Below, one piece after another: positions 8,593 through 19,300 of a DNA stretch of 64,000 bases (its first letter is position 1; each line of letters begins with the position of its first letter). Source of the DNA: Nonlabens tegetincola (GTDB lineage Bacteria; Bacteroidota; Bacteroidia; Flavobacteriales; Flavobacteriaceae). The position numbers and the translations under genes are program-made. The stretch covers positions 186,001 to 250,000 of the forward strand of contig NZ_MQVV01000010.1 of NCBI RefSeq assembly GCF_002954355.1, written 5' to 3'. A model generated the notes under the pieces. That model was not told where the DNA came from. It worked only from the letters and a program-made list of their open reading frames with translations, and did not search any database.

Positions 8593-10676
8593 TAGTCCAT
8601 TTTTTTTGCTTCTGAAAAATTAAATAGAGGTCTTTTTGTAATGTACCATTTAAGGTTCAAACCAAATTCAGTAAACGTAAAACCAGCAATAGTTGTTGAC
8701 GCAATATTACTTTGCAATCCGTATAAATCAATAAAAGCTCGATCTGACAATTTGTAACCCAACTTGGCCTGTACACGATAGGTAGATTGACTAGGATTGT
8801 CTTCTATGACTTGTAAACCTGTAGCAAGATTAATATCGTAATACCATTGATTAATCTTAATCGAATTAAGATCTCTATTAAGGTTTAAGAAAATTTCTAC
8901 AGCATTAAAACTGCTAGGGCTAAAATATGTGGTAGGCACTTGATTTTTAAAGCTTATATATTGGTAGTTTACACCTGCTTTAAGAACAGGTTTTTTGAAA
9001 ATGTTATAATATAATGAGGTAAAAAGCAAATTACGAGTATTATTATCGTTCTGCGAGGTATAATAATATTGAGTAAACCATCCTAAGTTGAAATTGGTAC
9101 TTAGATTATAGTTTACATAATAGTTGTTTTGAATCAATTGTCTATCTAGTAAAGCTGCATTGAAACTTTCCAGAGTGCGTTGATAACCTAATGATAAGGA
9201 TTGTAATTTGAATGCGTTAATATTGAGTGAGAGGTTTGTGACAACCTGACTTTGGTTAGTATTCTCACTATTAGTGTTAATGACACCCAACAACCCTTTT
9301 AAATCAATTTTTGGAATTATCGTGTATTTAGATCCTATTTGGAATGAGTGTGCGGTTGCTGTAGTAGATAACAAATCATTATTTGTATTTCTATAAGTAT
9401 AATCTGCTAGTAATTCCCATTTTACACTCATAGGAACTTTTAGTGTGAGTTGTGAACTATACGCCTCATTTTCACCATTATCAAAGCTATAGCTAGGTTT
9501 GATATTTAAGTATGGAGTAAAACTTTGATCTATATTTTTTAGAAACTTAGTAACGTCTTTTTGTTGATTAAAAATGTCTAATGTTTGAATTCCTTTAAGG
9601 TAGGCTTGTTGGTAAAGGCCTAAAGCTTTTAATGAGTTTGCTTTACCTAGATTACCGTCAAAGGATAACGAATCATTATTTAAAATTTTATCGTAGTCTT
9701 TGATACTTGATTTAAAATTGCTTGTATAAACATTGTTAGTAGCTCTTAATGCTAGTATCCAGTTTTCATTACCATAATCGTTTAAAAGCATTTCAATTTT
9801 ATCACTTGCTTTTTTATACTTGGAGTTCCATATAAGAGCTTGCACATACCGTTCATGTGTTCTTGCAACTGTGTTGGGTTCAATATTTAATGTAACCAGG
9901 CTTAATGATTTTGAAGCTGTTTTTAAAGCTTTTTTATCCTGATTCTTTAGATGTTGTACTAGGGCAATACCGTTTAATGAAATAATACTGTCAGTTCTTG
10001 TTTTATTTATTCTCTTGTAAGTAATAAATGCACTATCTATTTTTTCTGAGATCAAGTAGGTATTAGCTAGCACCTGGAGTAATTCAGCATCCTCCTTTAT
10101 TAATTTATTTACTTCATTCAAGGTATTTATAGCTGCTTGAGTTTTTTGGTTTTTTACTAGAAAATCTGAATATCCTAAATGTATGTACTTTTTAGAGGTA
10201 AGAGCATTGGCATTATTGGGTTCTAATTCAAGTGCTTTATTGATATAAATAATAGCTTGATCATATAATTTTAGATTTGAAAGAGTATTTGAATATCCTA
10301 ATACAGCTGGAAAACTATTCGGTTGGGATCCTAGTAATTTCTCGTAGTATTCTTTCGCTTGTTGAAACTCTTTGTTCCAAAGAAGAGACTCGGCATAATT
10401 AAGTTTAATTTCAAAATCATTGGGATATTCATCCAGTAAATCAACGAACATATTCTTTGCTAACCTAGGGTTATCATTGAGGCCGGTAGCTCGAGCGTAA
10501 CAAAGCTTTGCTGTTTTGTTGTTAGGAAAATCCTGTAAAACCTGATTAAAAAAAACTTGGGCTTCTCTAAATTGACCTTTCTCTAGCATTTTAAACCCTT
10601 CTGACATTTCCTGTGAATAGAGTCTATTACAACAAAACAATGTTATTATAAAGGAAATTAAAACATACGTTTTCAT
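8592..10676 (-). CDS. TPR outer-membrane beta-barrel protein, YaiO-like
   Basis: 694-residue exported protein. A signal peptide (MKTYVLISFIITLFCC...YSQ) is followed by TPR-type repeats (about 20-370) and a C-terminal beta-barrel (about 390-690) of alternating aromatic strands such as FTFTEFGLNLKWYITKR, as in the YaiO outer-membrane family. A periplasmic TPR scaffold plus porin-like barrel is the layout of exopolysaccharide exporters such as PelB and BcsC/AlgK-AlgE. It is divergent from the STAS-flippase-GT4 genes, so it may be the outer-membrane partner of that locus. The ATG at 10676 was chosen because it gives a clean signal peptide; a TATCTTTA box (10703-10710, minus strand) lies just upstream. 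The assignment to polysaccharide export is inference. Confidence 0.75.
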   Translation of the reverse strand: MKTYVLISFIITLFCCNRLYSQEMSEGFKMLEKGQFREAQVFFNQVLQDFPNNKTAKLCYARATGLNDNPRLAKNMFVDLLDEYPNDFEIKLNYAESLLWNKEFQQAKEYYEKLLGSQPNSFPAVLGYSNTLSNLKLYDQAIIYINKALELEPNNANALTSKKYIHLGYSDFLVKNQKTQAAINTLNEVNKLIKEDAELLQVLANTYLISEKIDSAFITYKRINKTRTDSIISLNGIALVQHLKNQDKKALKTASKSLSLVTLNIEPNTVARTHERYVQALIWNSKYKKASDKIEMLLNDYGNENWILALRATNNVYTSNFKSSIKDYDKILNNDSLSFDGNLGKANSLKALGLYQQAYLKGIQTLDIFNQQKDVTKFLKNIDQSFTPYLNIKPSYSFDNGENEAYSSQLTLKVPMSVKWELLADYTYRNTNNDLLSTTATAHSFQIGSKYTIIPKIDLKGLLGVINTNSENTNQSQVVTNLSLNINAFKLQSLSLGYQRTLESFNAALLDRQLIQNNYYVNYNLSTNFNLGWFTQYYYTSQNDNNTRNLLFTSLYYNIFKKPVLKAGVNYQYISFKNQVPTTYFSPSSFNAVEIFLNLNRDLNSIKINQWYYDINLATGLQVIEDNPSQSTYRVQAKLGYKLSDRAFIDLYGLQSNIASTTIAGFTFTEFGLNLKWYITKRPLFNFSEAKKMD

Positions 10677-10823
10677 AAAATCATAGGTAAATCGGGTTAG
10701 ACTAAAGATAATTACCACTGGTCTACAGTAAAATGCGATTAAACGAAAATAACCAATCTAAGCCTTTAAGCTAGAGCATCTTTGTAGAGAATAAAAAATA
10801 AAAATCATTTAAATATCAATATT

Positions 10824-11102
10824 ATGTCTTTACAAATTAACAAATTAAACGGGATTTATGAATTAACTGGAGTGCTTGATTTAACCACTGCAAAACCATT
10901 ATTAAATCATATAAAATTATTGCAAGGGTTTGAGAAATCTATTGATATCAATATAGATAACCTCTCACTGATTGACAGAACAGGTGTTGCTGCACTACTT
11001 ACTATACTTTCTTTGTCTCTAAGAACTGATTGTAATATCACTATTTCTGGTAGGGGTTACAAAGATATTTATAACGAGTATAGAGATAATCAAGCTGCTT
11101 AA
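10824..11102 (+). CDS. Stand-alone STAS domain protein
   Basis: 92-residue protein with a STAS fold pattern (beta strand YELTGVLDL, then NLSLIDRTGVAALLTIL). STAS proteins such as SpoIIAA antagonise anti-sigma factors or switch partner proteins when the Ser/Thr in the D-x-S/T-G motif is phosphorylated; here that motif is DRTG, so Thr is the candidate site. No matching kinase or phosphatase is next to it. It is followed 23 bp later by the flippase gene and is probably co-transcribed, suggesting control of polysaccharide assembly. A CATCTTTG sequence upstream is a weak -7 box. Confidence 0.68.
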   Translation: MSLQINKLNGIYELTGVLDLTTAKPLLNHIKLLQGFEKSIDINIDNLSLIDRTGVAALLTILSLSLRTDCNITISGRGYKDIYNEYRDNQAA

Positions 11103-11125
11103 AACAATAATTTAAAAAAAATAAA

Positions 11126-12397
11126 ATGTTAGCCAGTACCTTCCTTAAATCAAAAAAAATTACCTCAGAACAATTATTTATGTTAAGTGTTCTTTTGGTG
11201 AACGGTGGTAATTATTTTTATAATTTAATTCTGGGAAGGCTATTGGGGCCATCGCAATTTGCAGATGCAGCAGTACTCGTTACTTTTTTATTAGTGCTTT
11301 CTTTTTTGGCCATGACATTTCAGCTGGTTACCACAAAATTTAGCGCCTTATTAGAATATTTTGATTTATCCTCATTCATCAATTCAATATTTAAACTGTC
11401 TGTGATTACCGGTGTTATCATCGGTGCCATAATTATTGCCTTATCAAAGTGGCTTCAACAATCATTACAAACTCAAAATTCTATGATGTTTGTGATTTTT
11501 GGAACAGCGGTTCCTGTTTACTTTATATTAAGTGTAAATAGGGGTTTTCTTCAAGGAAATAATCAATTCAAACCTTTATCCATTACCTATCAATTGGAAA
11601 TGGTAACTAGGTTAGTTTTAACTGTCAGTTTTCTTTTATTCATACCAAAATTAGAACCCATAATAAGTGTTTCCATAGGTATAGTGATTTCATTAATCGC
11701 AGGTTTCTTCCCCTTCAAATTGACGCCTTTCATTGAAAGAATGTCAATTAAATCCAGTCTGATTTTAAGTCGACCTGTGAAACACTTTTTTATTGTTACT
11801 CTATTCTATGAACTTACTCAAATCATTATAAATAATAGCGACATTTTATTAGTGAAGCATTTTTTCAACAGTTATGATGCTGGATTATATGCTTCCCTTG
11901 CTTTAATAGGTCGAGTAGTTTACTTCATGGCATGGATGTTTGTAATGCTCTTACTTCCTAAGGTAATCGAACTGAAAAAAAACAATAAAAACACAACTCA
12001 GATTTTATCTAAATATGTAAGTTATATCACCTTATTGTGTATGGTAATTGTAATTGGAACTATCCTTTCACCAGAAACCATAGTAAGCTTACTGTTTGGT
12101 AATGAGTATTTAGAAATAGCACCATTGTTGTGGAAATACGCTGTGGCAACCTCATTGTTTGCAATCGCCAATATATTCTCGTATTACTTCTTATCCTTAG
12201 GAAACTATATTCCTGTAATTATTTCTGGGATTATGGGAATGATGCAGGTGGCAATGATTTACTTGTTTCATGATTCTCTTCACACAGTTGTTCTAGTTCA
12301 AATAATAGCTATGGTTGTGCTTCTTACTGGACAAGTATTATACTTCTACCAATCAAAAACAGATCAAAACCATTCATCTACACCAACTGGCATTTAG
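11126..12397 (+). CDS. Polysaccharide flippase, MATE/Wzx-like
   Basis: 423-residue integral membrane protein with about 12 hydrophobic segments. Its N-terminus (LLVNGGNYFYNLILGRLLGP) is typical of polysaccharide/oligosaccharide flippases of the MOP superfamily (Wzx, PelG). It should move lipid-linked or nascent glycan across the inner membrane. It stands between the STAS gene and a GT4 gene on the same strand, the usual flippase/glycosyltransferase pairing. The substrate cannot be read from the sequence. The length is near the 400-500 residues usual for the family. Confidence 0.83.
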   Translation: MLASTFLKSKKITSEQLFMLSVLLVNGGNYFYNLILGRLLGPSQFADAAVLVTFLLVLSFLAMTFQLVTTKFSALLEYFDLSSFINSIFKLSVITGVIIGAIIIALSKWLQQSLQTQNSMMFVIFGTAVPVYFILSVNRGFLQGNNQFKPLSITYQLEMVTRLVLTVSFLLFIPKLEPIISVSIGIVISLIAGFFPFKLTPFIERMSIKSSLILSRPVKHFFIVTLFYELTQIIINNSDILLVKHFFNSYDAGLYASLALIGRVVYFMAWMFVMLLLPKVIELKKNNKNTTQILSKYVSYITLLCMVIVIGTILSPETIVSLLFGNEYLEIAPLLWKYAVATSLFAIANIFSYYFLSLGNYIPVIISGIMGMMQVAMIYLFHDSLHTVVLVQIIAMVVLLTGQVLYFYQSKTDQNHSSTPTGI

Positions 12398-12484
12398 TCT
12401 ACACATATAAGTGTATAATCGTTTTTGACTGATTAACACGTTTAAAACTAGGCATATTTGTATAGAAATTAAAAACAAAGATCA

Positions 12485-13696
12485 ATGAAAATCGCAGTCG
12501 TAACATCGTTTCCTCCTAGTAAAATCACACTAAATGAGTATGCTTTCCATTTGGTAAAAAGCTTAAGTGATCACGAAAAAATTTCAGAGATTGTATTATT
12601 AACTGATCATACGGTTGAAGAAAAAGATTTAAGTTTTAAAAATGATGATTGCATCATAACTGTCAAAGAATGTTGGTCATTCAATAGCTACTGGAACTTA
12701 AAATCGGTTACTAAAGCAATTAACGAGACTAATCCAGATCAGGTTTTATTCAACCTACAATTCATGAAATTCGGAGACAAAAAAGTAGCTGCTGCATTAG
12801 GTTTAATGTTACCCTTAATATGTAAACTAAAAAAAATACCTACAGTTGTCTTGCTGCATAACATTCTTGAGGAAGTAGACTTATCTAGTGCCGGTTTTAC
12901 AAATAACATTATCCTTACGAAAGCTTATAACTTAATAGGCTCTTTACTTACTAGACTCATATTACAAGCAGATGTTGTAGCCGTAACCATGCAGAAATAT
13001 GTAACCATTTTACAAGAGAAATACAACGCAAGTAATGTAAGGCTTATACCTCATGGAACTTTTGAAACTCCTCAACAAGAACCTAGCTACGATGCAAATA
13101 CTGGCGCGTTGAAGGTAATGACCTTTGGGAAATTTGGAACTTATAAAAAGGTAGAGAATATGATCGAGGCTGTAGAGTTAGTACGTAAAAGAACTCACTT
13201 AGATATTGAGATAATAGTTGCAGGAACTGATAACCCAAACGTTCCTGGATATTTAGAAGGTGTTAAAAAGAAATACAGTAGCGTTGAAAAGGTAACGTTT
13301 ACTGGATATGTAGAAGAGGATGAGGTGCCTGTAATCTTTCGCGAAAGCGATATCGTTATATTCCCATATACATCTACTACTGGTAGTTCTGGAGTACTGC
13401 ATCAAGCAGGAAGTTATGGTAAGGCTGTAGTAATGCCTGATCTAGGAGACCTAGCTCTACTTACTAAAGAAGAAGGTTATAGAGGTGAGTTTTTTGAGCC
13501 TACTAGTATTACTAGTTTGGCAGATGCTATTGAAGTATTACTTACAAACGATGCTCACCGTCGCGCTATAGCTCGTTCAAATTTTGAGGCTGCAACTGCT
13601 TATCCTATGAGTAAAATTGCACAATTATATGTTGATGTTTTTGATGAATTACAGACTGAATCTAAGTCTGTTAACCATTTACAGGTTGTTAATTAG
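12485..13696 (+). CDS. Glycosyltransferase family 4
   Basis: 403-residue soluble GT-B enzyme. The N-terminus (MKIAVVTSFPPSKITLNEYAFHLVKSL) is the acceptor domain. The C-terminal half contains MTFGKFGTYKKVENMIEA, an FTGYVEEDEVP segment, and the nucleotide-sugar region ESDIVIFPYTSTTGSSGVLHQA. Retaining transfer of a sugar from an NDP donor is expected. It is preceded by a CATATTTG sequence (12453-12460), one base off the -7 consensus. The gene end overlaps the convergent hydrolase gene by 8 bp. The codons for FRES contain the core of the dispersed palindrome (13336-13347). Confidence 0.88.
   Translation: MKIAVVTSFPPSKITLNEYAFHLVKSLSDHEKISEIVLLTDHTVEEKDLSFKNDDCIITVKECWSFNSYWNLKSVTKAINETNPDQVLFNLQFMKFGDKKVAAALGLMLPLICKLKKIPTVVLLHNILEEVDLSSAGFTNNIILTKAYNLIGSLLTRLILQADVVAVTMQKYVTILQEKYNASNVRLIPHGTFETPQQEPSYDANTGALKVMTFGKFGTYKKVENMIEAVELVRKRTHLDIEIIVAGTDNPNVPGYLEGVKKKYSSVEKVTFTGYVEEDEVPVIFRESDIVIFPYTSTTGSSGVLHQAGSYGKAVVMPDLGDLALLTKEEGYRGEFFEPTSITSLADAIEVLLTNDAHRRAIARSNFEAATAYPMSKIAQLYVDVFDELQTESKSVNHLQVVN
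13336..13347. repeat. Palindrome core inside GT4 gene
   Basis: CTTTCGCGAAAG, the 12-bp core of the dispersed palindrome, read as F-R-E-S in the GT4 gene. The flanks do not extend the symmetry, so it may be coincidence or a decayed copy. Confidence 0.4.
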
Positions 13697-15197
13697 ATAA
13701 ATGTTTAAAGGTTGGTTTCTTATTGCCATGGACGTCGATAAATCCATAGAATTTTTGAGGATTTCTACGCCATGGCAATATTCCTGTTACCTTATCAGGT
13801 ACTTGGTTAAAATCATATAAAGTCCAGGACATAGCAGGAATTTTCTTCTCTTTCAGGATTGAGTTGGCTTTTTTATGATACTCTGCTTGTTCTTTTTCAC
13901 TAGAACTCAAACCCAGTATTCCCGTATAAGAACTCCATCCATATTCGGTAATAACAATTTCTTTTTCAGAGAGTTGAGAACGAAGTTTTTCCCATTTATT
14001 TGATAATTCATCTAGGTCTTCATAATAATGAAAAGATACAAAGTCTACATCTTCACTTAATCCTGTCGCAGCTTGTGCATTTGACCAACCTATAGTGACT
14101 GGATGATCCTGGTCTAATAATTTTAAACGATAAATCATTTGTTCAAGCCACGAATCTACCATGGAAGGACTTCGGTTTTCGTAATCGAGATCTGGCTCGT
14201 TTTTTAAATCATAACCTAATAAAGCTGGGTGATTCATTATTTGTGGAATCAATTGATTTAAGTGCTGTGTGGTCATTGTCCAGTCTTCGACATCATAATT
14301 ACCATAAAAGTCAAATAGAGTTACCAATACGTCTAGATCATTGGAATGAGCGCTATCTAATAGCTCGAGCAGTTTATTAACTTTCTTACTTTGCACGTAT
14401 TCTTTTCCAAAATCCTCATACCCAATAAAAATTCTAATCGTATTGATGCCTTGATTTTTAAGCAGATTAAAATCTGAATCAAAAGTGGCCTTGGTAATAC
14501 TATCATTAAAGGTATCCCAAGGAAATTTTTGAGGGTAATAATTAATTCCTCTTACTTTACTGTGCAGTGGTAAGGTTTCAAAATTTGAGGTTATCGAACG
14601 CACGCCTGTTGAAACTAAATGCCTAATGTGCCAGTGACCATCCTGTAGTAGTAACACAACCTTATAGTCATTTGATGTGTTTTGCTCATCGATTATCTGA
14701 TTATCTTGATACGTTTTTTGATATTGAAGAACTTCGGTATCTGATATAACCACAATTTGACCATCCTCGCTCATAAACTCGATTTTAGGATGATGCTCTA
14801 GCGTGGTCATCTCAACGGTTGTTCCGTTTTTAATATTATAGTCGATAATAGATTTTAGTTTGCCCAATGAGCGCTTTGTGTAAAAATCTGAAACACCGTT
14901 AATGTCGTTATTTTTAAGAGCATTTGCTTTTACACGCCATGCGTTTAAATAATCTTTCTCTATGGTGGCAAGCATGGTTTTATTTACAGATCTACCTTTT
15001 ACTGCTGTTGTATCCCAGGTTATTATAGGTCGATAAGTGCGTTGTTCTAACTGTTCAGTATGTAGCATTTTACTGCGATCTGCCCCAGTATTTAAATAAC
15101 TGTATACGCTTCCTATCGCTAGGATTACACAGGCTATAAGTCCTAGGTAAAGTAAAACCAGTCCAGATCGTAATATATTTACGCTAAAGTTATTCAA
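13689..15197 (-). CDS. Membrane-anchored GH5-like glycoside hydrolase with NTF2-like domain
   Basis: 502 residues: one N-terminal membrane segment (about 10-32), an NTF2-like module (about 65-195), then a (beta/alpha)8 hydrolase domain (about 210-500) of GH5/clan A type. Likely catalytic acid/base is Glu334 in YDLKNEPD and nucleophile Glu418 in IVITEYGW. The anchor places the enzyme in the periplasm, where it could trim or release the polysaccharide of this locus, comparable in role (not sequence) to PelA, PslG or BcsZ. The start overlaps the end of the upstream Ig-like gene by 8 bp, so the three minus-strand genes form an operon. The 3' end overlaps the convergent GT4 gene by 8 bp. Substrate unknown. 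Confidence 0.78.
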   Translation of the reverse strand: MNNFSVNILRSGLVLLYLGLIACVILAIGSVYSYLNTGADRSKMLHTEQLEQRTYRPIITWDTTAVKGRSVNKTMLATIEKDYLNAWRVKANALKNNDINGVSDFYTKRSLGKLKSIIDYNIKNGTTVEMTTLEHHPKIEFMSEDGQIVVISDTEVLQYQKTYQDNQIIDEQNTSNDYKVVLLLQDGHWHIRHLVSTGVRSITSNFETLPLHSKVRGINYYPQKFPWDTFNDSITKATFDSDFNLLKNQGINTIRIFIGYEDFGKEYVQSKKVNKLLELLDSAHSNDLDVLVTLFDFYGNYDVEDWTMTTQHLNQLIPQIMNHPALLGYDLKNEPDLDYENRSPSMVDSWLEQMIYRLKLLDQDHPVTIGWSNAQAATGLSEDVDFVSFHYYEDLDELSNKWEKLRSQLSEKEIVITEYGWSSYTGILGLSSSEKEQAEYHKKANSILKEKKIPAMSWTLYDFNQVPDKVTGILPWRRNPQKFYGFIDVHGNKKPTFKHLSN

Positions 15198-16383
15198 TAG
15201 CTACGTTTTTAAGATGTTTAACGATTCCACCAGCTGTAATTTTAATATCATAGTCTCCTTTTTCAAACACATTTGGGTCTAGATAAAATGTAACATCACC
15301 ATTTAAGGTTCCTTTATTTAAGTTATGGTCACTATCATTTCCAACTATAATTGCCTCGACTGTAAATCCATCTGGAATGATTTGGCCTAGGAAACTAGTA
15401 AGTGAGGTGACCCTTATACTTCTACCCGTAATCTGAATATCAAAATCTTTGATAGCTGGTAAAAATTCAATTTTCATATAATTGCTTACGGCCATATTAG
15501 GGATTAGGGCACGTACTTCCCATGACTCGGCTTTTTCTGGATGAAGTAGGTTTGCTGTTGCTACTCCGTTAATAGTTGTTGCAGTGGTTTGTCTAGTTGC
15601 TCCGTGCTCTGTTTGAATATAAAAAGTAACAAGCGTTCCATCAGAAACTGTATTTCCATAACGGTCGGTAATTGATGAGGTAATGAGTTGTAGTGTTTGA
15701 TTACCATCTGCATATGGGTGATTACGCTTTCGCGAAAGCGTAAAATCCACAGCCCTACCAGCCATTATATCAATCGTGTGTTCCTTACTGGATACATTTC
15801 CCGATGTGACCGTCGTAATTAATTTACCAGTAGATGTATGAGCATTGAGAATATCAAAGGTAAAAAGGTTATTAATCATAAGATCTTTTTCCTCTTTTTT
15901 GAAGTCCATAAAGTTTTTAAGAGTAACTGTAGTATTGTCCAACTGAGGATTATCAAATTCATCAACCGGAAGAATAGTGATCATAGTAAAATCATCCTTA
16001 CTAGCTTCTAAAGTAGGTGGACCAACATAACTCTCAATGTGATGTATGTTTTTAGGTAGAATTTTAAGTTTACCTTCCAGATTAGTTTGAAGTAATTTCC
16101 AATATAATACACCAGCTTCACTTGAGATAAATTGAGGTATTGGATATTTTAAATGGGCGTCGTTCTTTAAAGGCTTAATTAGAATAATGCCTTGATTCCC
16201 CATTATTTTAAGTAAAGGAATGTCATCAGTGGTGGCGCTTATTTCTAGGACAATGTTATCTCCAGCAAGATATTCAGTAGTTGTGTTTATCAATCGATAT
16301 GTAGGATCCACATACGGGTGTTCTTTGCTTGACATGAGCAAAGTCACTATCATAATCAGGATATGTGAGTTTCTTAAAATCAT
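15190..16383 (-). CDS. Exported Ig-like (Big_1-type) protein of polysaccharide locus
   Basis: 397-residue protein with a short N-terminal hydrophobic segment (MILRNSHILIMIVTLLMSS) that could be a signal peptide. It has at least two beta-sandwich domains, including a Big_1/invasin-like one (about 215-310; VSDGTLVTFYIQTEHGATR, GVATANLLHPEKAESWEV). It is probably a periplasmic structural or glycan-binding partner. It overlaps the gene on each side (1 bp with the GT-C-like gene, 8 bp with the hydrolase gene), so it is tightly co-expressed with them. A full copy of the dispersed palindrome is embedded in frame and encodes TLSRKR in the linker before the Big_1-like domain. No exact family can be named. 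Confidence 0.6.
   Translation of the reverse strand: MILRNSHILIMIVTLLMSSKEHPYVDPTYRLINTTTEYLAGDNIVLEISATTDDIPLLKIMGNQGIILIKPLKNDAHLKYPIPQFISSEAGVLYWKLLQTNLEGKLKILPKNIHHIESYVGPPTLEASKDDFTMITILPVDEFDNPQLDNTTVTLKNFMDFKKEEKDLMINNLFTFDILNAHTSTGKLITTVTSGNVSSKEHTIDIMAGRAVDFTLSRKRNHPYADGNQTLQLITSSITDRYGNTVSDGTLVTFYIQTEHGATRQTTATTINGVATANLLHPEKAESWEVRALIPNMAVSNYMKIEFLPAIKDFDIQITGRSIRVTSLTSFLGQIIPDGFTVEAIIVGNDSDHNLNKGTLNGDVTFYLDPNVFEKGDYDIKITAGGIVKHLKNVAIE
15724..15741. repeat. Dispersed palindrome inside Ig-like protein gene
   Basis: Perfect 18-bp palindrome ACGCTTTCGCGAAAGCGT, in frame and read as T-L-S-R-K-R, between two predicted domains of the protein. Confidence 0.92.
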
Positions 16384-19300
16384 TAATTAGGATTACCTAT
16401 ATAACTGTTCAACTCTATTTTAATATATGGGATTTCACTATTGCTTGTAGGTATTAATTCATGTTCAACTTTGTCATCATAACTAGTATGGTAATTAGGA
16501 TTGGGTAATCCATTCACATAGCAATTTGACATGTTTGAATTGATGGTTTTTAATTCTTTGAGATCAGTAAGTTTAATTTCAAAATTTGACTTGCGCTGCG
16601 GTCTTATCGCATCAGTAATAAAATGATGTTCTACCCAAACTAGATTTGAATGTTGATCATAATAGGATAATAGTAGTTGAGGTACTGTTACTTGTTGATT
16701 GCCCGCATTGAATAAGGAGCCTGACAATTTATCTCCCTTTATATGAAGCTCATTAATAGTTAATGCTTTATACAAATCAGTTATCGCTACATTACCAGCA
16801 GCTTGAAGATTAAAAACCTGCGGTTCACTTTCAAAATTAATAGGTGTATAATGGTCTGGATCAAATCCTGACGGAATACTGTCTTTGGTATTTTGCCAGG
16901 CGATACCTTCAAACTTGATTTTGAAACTACTGATCTCTTTTGGTAACAGTTTGTGTTTTAAATCGTATTGAGCATTATAACTAGCTAGCTCTTTATTGCT
17001 GTTATCATAAATAGTACCATTTATAACAACATCTGCAGGAACATTATCTATATTTTGTACCTCTCCAAGTAAATAATACTGTCCTTCATTTTTAACAAGT
17101 TTGCTATTGAGTAGTTGAAGTTCTGGTTGTTTAAGTACGTCCTCGTGAAACGTTTTTTCTACCGTTGCCTTGCGCCTTCCTTGATTATAAAAATCTGTTT
17201 GATTAACACTTATAAATTGATCTGGAGGAAGGTCTGGATCTTTTTCCTGTAATTGAATGTACCAATTTCCATCACGTTTTACTGTAGAAATAATCGTGGC
17301 TTTTTCTAATTTCTTCAATGGAGTGATCCATTTTGTAAAGACTTGAACTATAGCTGTGCTATCAGTAGATGATACAATTTGAGTGTCTATTTCGTCTAGC
17401 TTACCATAAGAACTTAATAATCCGTCAGATACTGAAACCTCTAGCATATATTGATCAAGGGAAAGTTTACTTTTTACGTCAATATAGCTATGTGCCTTTT
17501 TAAATTCCTTGAAATCAAGAGCGTCATAATAAGCTATACTTACATTCTCTGGACTATGATGGGCATCATTTTTAATGTATAATAAATAAAGACCAATAAT
17601 TGAGATGATTACTAAAATTATTGACCATATATGTAGTAGTACAATTAAACTCCAAGGTATGTTTTTGATTGTAAAAGGTACTTTTAAATAATCCGGTAAT
17701 CTAACCTCTTTATATTTCAACAATCTTAATAAAAGCAAGTGAAAATTGAGCACAAATGCAATAAGCACTGTCAATATAGGCATGATTCCCCAAAGCAATT
17801 TTTGCCATTGTGCGACATCTTGAAAAGGTAAAATTTTTGGTAATGGAGCAACATTTAGTTTTTCCCAAACCATAATTCCGTTTTCCAGTTGTTGTAATCT
17901 TTGCCATCCACTGAAATATAGCATTGGATCATAAAATTTATCATTAGAAAAAATGTATTTCAAATGATACTTTTCTGGAGCGGTTAAAAATTGTTGTAAG
18001 GAGCCTAAACCTTCTACACCTTTAAACTTTGAATTTTCTAATCGTTCTATCGGTCTTGTTGTCAACTCTGGTAATCTGCGAGCAGAATGATAATTACCAT
18101 CAACCGTTAGTGCATTTGTTTGAGCAGATAGCCATGCCATTTGATCTCCAAATCCTAATGTTAAATACCTCCATTCATGGTGTTGATCTTGATCAAGAAA
18201 GTTGACTATGGGAAGCATTTTAATTTTAGGCGGCTGCGACGGCCTAAAGTTTCCTAGAGTTATTGTAAAAATGCTGAAAAAAATGATTAAACCAGCTAAT
18301 ACACCACCGCTCAATCTATGATAAACGGCACCTAATTTACTTTGGATCAACTCTTTTAAATCACCATTTATAAATCTATAGGCAAACTCACCCAACATAG
18401 GCAACGACATTATGGAAGCCCATAACGTAAATCTATCTAAGGTAAGAATATTAAAGGCGTTTTCTCCCAATATCGTTCTTGGTATAGGAGTAGTTCCTCC
18501 TGTTCCTAATATGGTAAGTAAAGTAATAGACAAACCAAAAAACAAATAGCGCTTACTATAATACCTATAGAATATATAAGGTAGAATTAACAGAAGAATA
18601 CCCCATGGAATTAAAAAGAAAACAAGTCCTGAAGAAGTGATTTCTATAAAATTATCTCGTGATCCATGTGGTATAGGAACCTGTGTTATTGGATTATTTT
18701 TAGTGTTAATCCAATATGGTAAAATACAACCTATTATAATTACTAAAGAACAAGCTCCAAATACTACTATCCTTTTAAACAATTTAAAAAAGCTAACTAG
18801 GAATACCTTAAAAGTGATTTGTCTGTACGTAGAAACACGATCTCTTGAATGGTCCATAATGACCATTCCGATTAATGGAAAAATAAAAAATACCATCCCA
18901 AAAATCGGTGTGACATGATGTGAGGTAACGGTAACCGCGATTAAGGATAAGCTCGTTATTAAATATTTGATTTTACCATTTTTCAACCATAAATAAATTT
19001 CTGGTAGGGCATGCATAAGTACCGATATTCCAACTATACTAGGCAATTGACCGAATATGTGTAGTGTTTCGACAAATGAAGAAGAAAAAACAGCTAGGAG
19101 CGCGGCGTAACCTGCACAATTTCTGTTTGAAGTAAGTAATAGGGTGAATCGATAAACACCGGTAATAAATAAGATAACTCCTACTATAGCAATAGTGAAC
19201 ATACCAAACTTTAATCCACCTATACTACTTAACAAGGCTATAGATTGATGCACCAATGGTGGATAACTCATTACTGTAAAACCAGTATACCACTTAAAGT

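Noticed and set aside
17710-17907. 65-codon minus-strand ORF inside the GT-C-like gene
   Set aside because: Out-of-frame shadow with cysteine-rich, non-natural composition; the host gene reads through in full.
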